Below the pieces are notes generated by a model. The model was not told the DNA's origin. It worked only from the letters and a program-made list of their open reading frames with translations, and searched no databases. 8,785 nt of DNA from Clostridia bacterium (GTDB lineage Bacteria; Bacillota_A; Clostridia; Oscillospirales; CAG-272): positions 1 to 8,785 of the forward strand of contig JAFUQY010000391.1 of the NCBI GenBank assembly GCA_017472105.1, written 5' to 3'. The position numbers and the translations under genes were made by a program. Below, one piece after another: positions 1-5,749 of this stretch; within the stretch, counting starts at the first letter, position 1; every line of letters starts with the position of its first letter.

Positions 1-402
1 CACCAGCGAAAGATAGTCGTACCCGCCGATGTGGTCGTTTTGGGTATGGGTCAGGAAGAGATGGTAGATTTTCTCAGCTCCCAGCTGACGCATTGCCGGA
101 ATCAGCTTCGCAGGGGACGCGGAAACACCCGTATCGATCAGGGTCACCGTTCCGTCGATCAGGAGCAGAATGGAGTCCGCCTTCCCTGCCGCGAGATAGA
201 GAATCTTCACGTCATGCTCGCCCGCAGGTTCGATTTCCTGCCATGCGCCGAGAAGTTCGCGATCCTCCTTGCCGTAGACTGCCGCACGGCCCGACCGGGT
301 TTCATCGGATACGCTCTCCGACTCAGCTTCATACGCCGGGACTTCCGCATTGCAACCGCAGAAGCAGAACAGTGCCGCCAGCAGAAACAGTAGTTTTCTC
401 AA
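1..402 (-). CDS. Lipoprotein with ComEC-like metallo-beta-lactamase fold domain (3' end outside window)
   Basis: This is the first 134 codons of a longer gene that runs off the left edge. I place the start at TTG (402-400): an SD-like GGAGG lies 5 bases before it, and the protein then begins with a short lipoprotein signal peptide (MRKLLFLLAALF) and a lipobox-like FCGC with Cys17 as the lipidated residue. An in-frame ATG at 414 would place GGAGG inside the gene. Residues 18-60 are a polar linker. Residues 69-96 (VKILYLAAGKADS then LIDTG) and the metal motif at 119-124 (H-T-Q-N-D-H, then IGG) match the metallo-beta-lactamase fold of the ComEC/Rec2-related type. The second position of the usual HxHxDH is Gln here. 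The substrate is unknown; nucleic-acid or phosphoester hydrolysis on the outer face of the membrane is an inference. It lies 23 bases downstream of the SLH-transglutaminase gene and is probably co-transcribed and translationally coupled with it. Confidence 0.85.
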   Translation of the reverse strand, partial: MRKLLFLLAALFCFCGCNAEVPAYEAESESVSDETRSGRAAVYGKEDRELLGAWQEIEPAGEHDVKILYLAAGKADSILLLIDGTVTLIDTGVSASPAKLIPAMRQLGAEKIYHLFLTHTQNDHIGGYDYLSLV

Positions 403-425
403 TTTTTCCTCCATTATATATAACA

Positions 426-2222
426 TCACGCGATGCCGCACAGGATGGCGAACCGGCTCACGATTTCCGCAGCTTCTGCACGGGTGGATTTCTCCGCCGG
501 AGCGAGCACGCCATCATCCTCCACGACGATCAGGTCATTTTTCATACAGTAGGACACGCCGTCGATCGCCCAGTCGGAAATCGCATCCCTGTCCTCGTAC
601 AGCAGTACCGTTTCCTCGAAATCGAGATCACCCGCATACAGCCGGACACCGCACCGCGCGACGATTTTGTACATCTGCTCATGCGTGATTTCGCCCATCG
701 GATCGAACAGGCTGCTGCCGATGCCGTTGACGATGCCCCAGCGCGCCGCCCATTCGACGTACGGTGTGTACCACTGACCGGGCTCCACGTCGAGGAAGTA
801 GTCGTCATCGTAATCCTCGGTATCAACGCCGCAGAGACGTCCGAGCACCGTCACGAACATGGCGCGGGTCAGCGTTGCATCCGGTGCAAATTTTGTGGAC
901 GATACGCCCTGGAACAGACCCTTTCCGTACACGTACCGCACCGCGGAGTAATACGAATCCAGACGCGACACATCATCGAACGGCAGAATCGTCACCGTCC
1001 GGTGGATATTGAAGTCCGTGATGGTAAAAATTCCGGTTTCGGCTGCCTCGTCGTCCGGTGACGAAGCGAGCAGGTATTCCACGGTATTTTTATAAATCAC
1101 CGATCCGAAAATCCGGCGCTCGGTTTCTTCGATGAAAATGTCCATCTTCCCGGTATCCGGGGCGTAGATGAGGACATTCTGCGGGGTATTGATGAACAGA
1201 TACCCGAGGCACTCGGACAGTCCGGAGAAAACACCCATCCAGTACCGGTCGGTCATGCCTTCGACGTACCATTTGTCGGAAAATGTATAGATATCGCTCC
1301 GGTACCGCCCGTCGATGAGGGACACGGAGAAGGTGGAAGTTTTCGGATCGATGTAGTACCACTGCCGCTCGATGTAAATCATGCGTGACGTGATGCCGCT
1401 CCAGATTCCTTCGGCACGGGAACTGCACCGGAACGCGCTCTCCCAGCCGTAATGCGGATTTTCCGTCTTCTGAATTGCTTCGTCGTCCAGGAGGAAGTTT
1501 TCGTGAAGCACGCGTCCGATGCGGTCAGGGGAAGGATCGTCGTACACCAGATCCACGTGGTACCAGACACCGTCGATTTTCACCAGATTCCACGCGTGAT
1601 TCATTGCGGGACTGGAAACCATCACGGCATCCACGCCGAGCTCGCGCATTACGGCAACGTACGCCAGCGAATACGCCTGACAGACACCCGTCCGCTCCGT
1701 GAAGAGTCGGTAGGCATCGAAAATCGTCTGACTGTCGTCATAGGAGAAGGACGCGATGATGTAGTCGTGCGCCCAGAGAGCAAGCTCCAGCTCCGTCATC
1801 GAGGGATCCGCTAGCGAAACGATGTAGGCAAGCTCCGCCTCATAGTTCAGCGACGCCTCCTCACGCTCCGATTCATCCATCGTGTAGCGGAAATTCACCG
1901 CAGTCACGTAATCCCGGAAGCCCTGCGTCACATAACCGTATGCGATTTTGCTGTCGAGGTAGAAAAACTCGGGACAGGACGCGACAATGTCACCGTAAAT
2001 GCGGGAAATATCGCCGGCTTTGATTTTCAGATCGGTCAGATCCGCCGACTCCTCTCCCGCTGCAATCGCTTCGTACATCCGCAGGTACGCTTCATCGTAT
2101 CCGTCGATGAGTTCCCGGTACGGAGACGCGGTGACGATATCCGCAGATACGGTTACAGTCAGTCCCAGCAGAGCGGCGAGAAGCAGGATCGGGTATAGTA
2201 AGTATCGTTTGCAGAAATTCAA
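426..2222 (-). CDS. Exported transglutaminase-like protein with three C-terminal SLH repeats
   Basis: Predicted 598-residue surface protein. TTG at 2222-2220 is preferred as start: GAGGA (2231-2235) lies 8 bases upstream, and the protein then opens with a standard signal peptide (KRYLLYPILLLAALLG, cleavage near VSA-D). An upstream GTG at 2270 would add 16 residues but has no visible SD. Residues about 110-235 form a transglutaminase-like (papain-fold) domain with the complete triad Cys181 (TGVCQAY), His209 (NHAWN) and Asp224 (YHVDLVYDD). The middle part, about 270-410, is rich in aromatic and beta-type segments and is not assigned. Residues about 425-595 hold three SLH repeats (KGLFQG, WGIVNG and a more diverged third copy), which in this family bind secondary wall polymers. 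It probably cleaves or cross-links peptide or peptidoglycan material at the wall; the substrate is unknown. First gene of a two-gene operon with the lipoprotein downstream. Confidence 0.93.
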   Translation of the reverse strand: MNFCKRYLLYPILLLAALLGLTVTVSADIVTASPYRELIDGYDEAYLRMYEAIAAGEESADLTDLKIKAGDISRIYGDIVASCPEFFYLDSKIAYGYVTQGFRDYVTAVNFRYTMDESEREEASLNYEAELAYIVSLADPSMTELELALWAHDYIIASFSYDDSQTIFDAYRLFTERTGVCQAYSLAYVAVMRELGVDAVMVSSPAMNHAWNLVKIDGVWYHVDLVYDDPSPDRIGRVLHENFLLDDEAIQKTENPHYGWESAFRCSSRAEGIWSGITSRMIYIERQWYYIDPKTSTFSVSLIDGRYRSDIYTFSDKWYVEGMTDRYWMGVFSGLSECLGYLFINTPQNVLIYAPDTGKMDIFIEETERRIFGSVIYKNTVEYLLASSPDDEAAETGIFTITDFNIHRTVTILPFDDVSRLDSYYSAVRYVYGKGLFQGVSSTKFAPDATLTRAMFVTVLGRLCGVDTEDYDDDYFLDVEPGQWYTPYVEWAARWGIVNGIGSSLFDPMGEITHEQMYKIVARCGVRLYAGDLDFEETVLLYEDRDAISDWAIDGVSYCMKNDLIVVEDDGVLAPAEKSTRAEAAEIVSRFAILCGIA

Positions 2223-2307
2223 TATGGTTTTCCTCGGAATTCCGCGTCCGATCGAAGGCAGGATGTTCACATTGTACGGAAAACATGAACCGGACGGGAA
2301 TTTTATA

Positions 2308-2335
2308 TTTATAAAGTATTAATAAATGCCGTAAA
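2308..2335 (-). promoter_or_regulatory. Probable sigma-A promoter of the SLH-transglutaminase/lipoprotein operon
   Basis: Read on the minus strand, TTTACG (2335-2330) and TATAAA (2313-2308) are separated by 16 bases in an AT-rich stretch. Transcription would start near 2301, giving a leader of about 80 bases to the TTG start. The -35 box overlaps the T-tract of the preceding gene's terminator. Confidence 0.5.
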
Positions 2336-2368
2336 AAATCAGACAGCCGGACATTGTTTCAGTCCGGC
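2333..2368 (-). terminator. Intrinsic terminator of the isomerase-like gene
   Basis: Perfect 7-bp inverted repeat GCCGGAC/GTCCGGC (2346-2352 and 2362-2368) with a 9-base loop. On the minus strand it is followed after 7 bases by six T residues (2338-2333). It lies 23 bases after the stop codon of the isomerase-like gene. The distance from stem to T-tract makes it a weaker-than-ideal terminator. Confidence 0.7.
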
Positions 2369-2391
2369 GTATCTTATCATCTGAATTGGAA

Positions 2392-3192
2392 TCAGTCAGC
2401 GAAGGGATCGATGAGGGCGTGCATATTCTGCATCAGTTCGGGAACTTCAACGGATCTGCCGCATTCGAACGCGAGCCATCTGTCGTATCCGGTCTTCTGG
2501 ATTGCAGCGAAGATCTTTTCGTAGCACATTTCACCGGTACCGGGTTCACGTCTGCCCGGGTTGTCAGCGATGTGGAAGTGACCGATGAGGTCGATGTTTT
2601 CCGTGATGTTGCGGATGACATTGCCTTCGGAAATCTGCTGATGATAAATGTCAAAGAGAATCTTGCAGTTGGGGCTGTCCACTGCCTTAATCATTTCGGT
2701 TGCCTGAGGCGTGGTAACGAGGTAGTAGCCTGCGTGGTTTACGAGGATGTTCAGAGGTTCGAGAACGATCATGATACCTTCCGCTTCTGCGATATCGGAC
2801 ATCGCACGGAGGGTATAAACGCAGTTGTAGAACTGTCTTTCGCTGGAGCAATCGGACCGGGTGTTGCCCACGGTAGCGATGATGTTGGGAACGTTCAGGG
2901 TCTTTGCCGCCTGTACGGTTTCACGGAAGCTGTCGAGGAACGCCTTTCTGGTGTCTTCCCAGACCATGCCGTGGGACCATGCCATCATCTTGTTGTACTC
3001 GTCGTTTTCCTTGGACTGAATGACGATTGCGGTGGAAGTCACGCCGGTTTCTGCGAGCACTGCCTTAGCCGCTTCCATGTCAACGTCCTTCCAGCCGAGC
3101 TGTTCTACGCCCTTGAAGCCGTTTTCCGCACCGGTACGTACTCTGTCACACCAGTTACCGCCGAACCAGCCGCCTGCTGCCGAAAATTTCAT
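2392..3192 (-). CDS. Hydroxypyruvate isomerase-like sugar isomerase (TIM barrel, AP-endonuclease 2 superfamily)
   Basis: Complete 266-residue protein, the usual length for the Hyi/OtnI group. It shows the family's metal-site residues in order: Glu145 (VLEPLN), Asp181 (LFDIYHQQ), His207 (GHFHIAD) and Glu243 (AFECG), plus the substrate-loop signature NPGRREPGTGE (211-221). Enzymes of this group interconvert hydroxypyruvate and tartronate semialdehyde or related four-carbon keto-acids using a divalent metal. E. coli Hyi has Gln where this protein has His207, as in the wider epimerase family, so the exact substrate is open. No signal peptide; cytoplasmic. Start ATG (3192) has AGGCAGG about 8 bases upstream. 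The gene stands alone with its own promoter and terminator; no glyoxylate, tartronate or sugar-acid gene lies nearby. It is transcribed divergently from the tilS operon. Confidence 0.9.
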   Translation of the reverse strand: MKFSAAGGWFGGNWCDRVRTGAENGFKGVEQLGWKDVDMEAAKAVLAETGVTSTAIVIQSKENDEYNKMMAWSHGMVWEDTRKAFLDSFRETVQAAKTLNVPNIIATVGNTRSDCSSERQFYNCVYTLRAMSDIAEAEGIMIVLEPLNILVNHAGYYLVTTPQATEMIKAVDSPNCKILFDIYHQQISEGNVIRNITENIDLIGHFHIADNPGRREPGTGEMCYEKIFAAIQKTGYDRWLAFECGRSVEVPELMQNMHALIDPFAD

Positions 3193-3240
3193 AAAAAATA
3201 CCTGCCTTTCATAATATAAGCCGAAGTATGGTTTTATTTA

Positions 3241-3269
3241 ATTTTACCTTATGCACTCGTGTTTGTCAA
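3241..3269 (-). promoter_or_regulatory. Strong sigma-A promoter of the isomerase-like gene
   Basis: On the minus strand there is a perfect -35 TTGACA (3269-3264), a 17-base spacer and a near-perfect -10 TAAAAT (3246-3241). Transcription would start near 3234, giving a leader of about 40 bases before the ATG at 3192. The match to consensus suggests high basal expression. Confidence 0.8.
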
Positions 3270-3342
3270 GCGGTTTTTGTGGATTTTTTGCCTTTTCCCA
3301 TCTGAATTTCCTGTGATGTTTCTGAAAATTGCGCACATTACA

Positions 3343-3371
3343 TTGCATCGCCGGGGAATTTGTGCTATAAT
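3343..3371 (+). promoter_or_regulatory. Promoter P1 of the tilS-hpt-ftsH operon
   Basis: TTGCAT (3343-3348), 17-base spacer, perfect TATAAT (3366-3371). The -10 is preceded by TGTGC, which resembles an extended -10 element but is not exact. The predicted start is near 3378, about 75 bases before the first ATG of the operon. Confidence 0.7.
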
Positions 3372-3391
3372 ACCCATGCCTCCATTTACCG

Positions 3392-3407
3392 CTTGATATC
3401 CGTCAAG
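3392..3407. repeat. Interrupted palindrome over the P2 -35 box
   Basis: CTTGA (3392-3396) and TCAAG (3403-3407) form perfect 5-bp inverted arms around a 6-base centre. The left arm is part of ACCGCTTGATA (3388-3398), which recurs on the opposite strand as ACCGCTTGACA at 3274-3264 over the -35 of the divergent gene. It may be an operator half-site, or only a consequence of two good -35 boxes. Confidence 0.35.
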
Positions 3408-3421
3408 TTTTCCTATATAAT
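3393..3421 (+). promoter_or_regulatory. Promoter P2 of the tilS-hpt-ftsH operon
   Basis: TTGATA (3393-3398), 17-base spacer, perfect TATAAT (3416-3421). It lies exactly 50 bases downstream of P1 and would start transcription near 3428, about 25 bases before the first ATG. The -35 lies inside an interrupted palindrome (3392-3407) that could be an operator. Confidence 0.7.
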
Positions 3422-3452
3422 ATATACAGAAACCCTGCAAACGGAGGCAATT

Positions 3453-3695
3453 ATGAAATTCGATCAATTTTTCACCGATATCACCCGGCTCGTGATGACG
3501 CTTCTGCTCGTCGGCGGACTCGGCACACTGCTCACTGCCATGCATGTCGCCTGTGATCCCGATGCGGCGCTCTCCGCGTATCACTCGGTCGGTCCGATGG
3601 CGGAGCACATTCTCGCGGGCAGTGCGGCATATCTCGCGCTTTCCGTGATCTGTGCGAAAATCCGCGGCAGTCTGCATGATACCGATGAAACCTGA
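3453..3695 (+). CDS. Unrecognised small membrane protein (two membrane segments), first gene of the tilS operon
   Basis: I do not recognise this 80-residue protein. The start at ATG 3453 is set by GGAGG (3443-3447) 5 bases upstream; an in-frame ATG at 3360 lies upstream of or inside the promoters and is unlikely. Residues about 13-33 (LVMTLLLVGGLGTLL) and about 49-69 (HILAGSAAYLALSVICA) are hydrophobic and probably span the membrane, joined by a short loop with several acidic residues and a Cys34. The N-terminus (MKFDQFFTD) and the C-terminal tail (IRGSLHDTDET) are polar. It has no cleavable signal or lipobox. Both tandem promoters lie just upstream and tilS starts 21 bases downstream, so it is the leading gene of the tilS-hpt-ftsH transcript. 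A link to FtsH as substrate, adaptor or regulator is possible but is only inferred from position. Confidence 0.78.
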   Translation: MKFDQFFTDITRLVMTLLLVGGLGTLLTAMHVACDPDAALSAYHSVGPMAEHILAGSAAYLALSVICAKIRGSLHDTDET

Positions 3696-3716
3696 ACAAA
3701 CTAAAGGGAGAACACC

Positions 3717-5132
3717 ATGATCCCCACTGTGTTTCACGATACCCTTCACCGATACGGCATGGATGACGCCATGTACCGGGCGGGCGTTGTCATCGTCGGC
3801 TATTCCGGGGGCGCGGATTCGTCCTGCCTGCTCCGGCTTCTCGGCACGTGGTGTCACGAAAACGGTGTCTCGATCGCGGCGGCGCATGTCAATCACAGAA
3901 TCCGCGGGGATGACGCCGACCGGGATGAAGCCTTCTGCCGCAATGTCTGTACGGAGATGAACATTCCGCTGTACACCGGATCGTTCGATGTTCCCGCGCT
4001 TGCGGAAGAGTGGGGCATGGGACTGGAAGAAGCGGCGCGGCGTGTACGGTACTCATTCTTTGACGAAGTTTCGCGTGAGCTCACGGGCTCCCCTGACAAA
4101 GCCGTCATCGCAACTGCACACAACGCCACGGACAACACGGAAACCGTCCTGTTCCATCTCATGCGCGGCACCGGACTGCACGGGCTCTGCGGCATCGCCC
4201 CGATCCGTGACGGACGCTTCATCCGGCCTCTTCTGTACATCCCCGGGGACGATATCCGTCAATGGTGCGCGGACAACGGCATTCCGACCGTCACCGACGC
4301 GACAAACGCCGACACCGCATACACCCGCAACCGCATCCGCCACGACATTCTGCCGCATCTCAGAAGCATCACGCCGTCACCTGAGGACAGCATCTCGCGC
4401 ATGACCGCACTGACCCGGCAGGATGACGACTTTCTGGAATCGACCGCACTCTCCTTCGCGGGAAGCGGCACATCTCTTAACCGTGGTACGGCGAAAAACC
4501 TGCATCCTGCGATTCTCTCGCGCGTTCTTCGGATTCTGTACAGCCGGACGGCGGCGGATTCCTCGATGGGTGAGGTTCACGTCCGTGCCTGCATGGAGCT
4601 GATTACGGGAAGTCTCACCGATGCATCGCTGGATCTTCCCGGCAGCATCCGCTTCGTCACCGACAGAAACACGGCGGGATTTTTGAAACCGGACGATTCT
4701 CCGCAGCTGCCGGAGCACTTCGAGATTCCATATGACGGCTCGGATTTTGAGAACGAAACGTACTGTCTGACGTTTTTCGGAGGAATTCCGGACGAAAAAA
4801 GCGCGAAATTTACGTCTTATTTAAATAAAGAAGAAAATATTTACAAATTATCAATACACAAAACATTCCGATTTGATAAAATAATAGGTACATTGAAAAT
4901 CAGAAACAGACGCGAGGGCGACACCTTCACCTACGGCGGCATGAAACGTCGGGTAAAGAAGCTCCTCACGGACAAAAAGCTGACAGCTGCGGAAAAAGCC
5001 TGCCTGCCCATTCTGTGCGACGACGGCGGTATCGTCTGGATTCCCGGATTCCCGCTCCGCGACGGCATGGAATATACCGGCGAAGGCATCCCGCTCACTG
5101 TTTCTTTTAAAACCAAGAATGTTAATGACTAA
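3717..5132 (+). CDS. tilS: tRNA(Ile)-lysidine synthetase TilS
   Basis: TilS ligates lysine to C34 of the AUA-reading tRNA-Ile in the cytoplasm using ATP, which changes its decoding from AUG to AUA. The 471-residue length is normal for the full form. The N-terminal PP-loop ATPase domain carries SGGADS (30-35), RRVRYSFF (108-115), the HNATDNTET motif (135-143) and YTRNRIRHDILPHL near 202-215. A middle substrate-binding region follows. The C-terminal TilS domain, about 380-465, has REGDTF, KKLLTDKKL and GIVWIPGF. Start ATG 3717 has AAAGGGAG 6 bases upstream. It follows the small membrane protein by 21 bases and precedes hpt by 14, the usual Firmicutes order. Bases 4801-4910 (residues about 362-398) are only about 25% GC, far below the rest of the gene, but the reading frame and domain remain intact. 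Confidence 0.98.
   Translation: MIPTVFHDTLHRYGMDDAMYRAGVVIVGYSGGADSSCLLRLLGTWCHENGVSIAAAHVNHRIRGDDADRDEAFCRNVCTEMNIPLYTGSFDVPALAEEWGMGLEEAARRVRYSFFDEVSRELTGSPDKAVIATAHNATDNTETVLFHLMRGTGLHGLCGIAPIRDGRFIRPLLYIPGDDIRQWCADNGIPTVTDATNADTAYTRNRIRHDILPHLRSITPSPEDSISRMTALTRQDDDFLESTALSFAGSGTSLNRGTAKNLHPAILSRVLRILYSRTAADSSMGEVHVRACMELITGSLTDASLDLPGSIRFVTDRNTAGFLKPDDSPQLPEHFEIPYDGSDFENETYCLTFFGGIPDEKSAKFTSYLNKEENIYKLSIHKTFRFDKIIGTLKIRNRREGDTFTYGGMKRRVKKLLTDKKLTAAEKACLPILCDDGGIVWIPGFPLRDGMEYTGEGIPLTVSFKTKNVND
4801..4910. other. AT-rich island inside tilS
   Basis: I count 27 G or C in these 110 bases (about 25%), and 18 in the central 90 (20%), while flanking tilS sequence is clearly GC-rich. The codons shift to AAA, TTA, ATT, ATA and AAT. 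The segment encodes the linker into the C-terminal TilS domain, so it is part of the gene and not an insertion that breaks it. Confidence 0.8.
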
Positions 5133-5146
5133 CGGAGGCTTTCAGC

Positions 5147-5713
5147 ATGGCACACACATCCCTGCTCGATCACGATATTGAACGCATCCTCGTTTCTCCC
5201 GAAGAGATCGACCGTATCACCACCGAAATCGCCGCACAGATTGACGATGATTTCCGTGATTCCGGCAAGCGTCTTCTCCTGCTCTGCATCCTCAAGGGAA
5301 GCGTCGTTTTCATGGGCGACCTGATGAAGAAGATTTCCATTCCCGTGGAGATTGACTTCATGAAGGTTTCTTCCTACGGCAAGAACACATCCACCAGCGG
5401 CAGAATCAATATTCTCCTCGACCTTCAGCGCAAGGATCTGTCCGAGCTTGACATCGTGATCGTGGAAGACATCATCGACAGCGGACGCACCCTTTCCTAC
5501 CTGGTCGAATACTTAAAGCTGGGCGGTGCGCATTCCGTCAGGACCTGCACCATGCTCGACAAACCCTCCCGCCGTCAGGTAGAATTCTACCCCGACTACC
5601 GCGGTCTGGAAATCCCGGACGAATTTGTGGTCGGCTACGGGCTGGACTACGCGGAACAGTACCGCGCTCTGCCCTACATCGGCATTCTCAAGCCGGAGAT
5701 CTACACCAAATAA
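5147..5713 (+). CDS. hpt: Hypoxanthine phosphoribosyltransferase
   Basis: Cytoplasmic purine-salvage enzyme that joins hypoxanthine (often also guanine) to PRPP, forming IMP or GMP. At 188 residues it has the usual bacterial length. The PRPP-binding signature VIVEDIIDSGRT spans about residues 104-115, with the acidic pair Glu107-Asp108 and the catalytic Asp111. LKGSVVFMGDL near 48-58 and FVVGYGLDYAEQYR near 163-176 are further family motifs; the latter contributes to base and metal binding. Start ATG 5147 has GGAGG about 8 bases upstream. It lies between tilS (14-base gap) and ftsH (36-base gap), as in many Firmicutes. No defect is visible. In some Bacillus species TilS and HprT are reported to influence ftsH expression; whether this holds here is unknown. 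Confidence 0.98.
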   Translation: MAHTSLLDHDIERILVSPEEIDRITTEIAAQIDDDFRDSGKRLLLLCILKGSVVFMGDLMKKISIPVEIDFMKVSSYGKNTSTSGRINILLDLQRKDLSELDIVIVEDIIDSGRTLSYLVEYLKLGGAHSVRTCTMLDKPSRRQVEFYPDYRGLEIPDEFVVGYGLDYAEQYRALPYIGILKPEIYTK

Positions 5714-5749
5714 TCCGGCGCGCAATCACAGTTTCCAAAGGAGATTTAC

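Noticed and set aside
93..1061. 322-residue plus-strand frame opposite the lipoprotein and SLH genes.
   Set aside because: It is Arg/His/Pro-rich, spans two genes on the other strand and their junction, and has no family signature.
2386..3219. 277-residue plus-strand frame covering the whole isomerase-like gene.
   Set aside because: The minus strand shows the full metal-site pattern, ribosome binding site, promoter and terminator. The plus frame is a mirror image with none of these.
3360..3452. N-terminal extension of the small membrane protein starting at ATG 3360.
   Set aside because: The ATG lies within promoter P1 and upstream of P2, so most transcripts could not include it. GGAGG at 3443-3447 points to ATG 3453.
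3193..3452. Possible riboswitch or small RNA in the 260-base divergent region.
   Set aside because: The space is taken up by three promoters and short leaders. I see no long paired structure or known aptamer core.
3249..3896. 215-residue minus-strand frame crossing the small membrane protein, both tandem promoters and the tilS start.
   Set aside because: It runs through promoter elements on the opposite strand, lacks a domain and has a biased composition.
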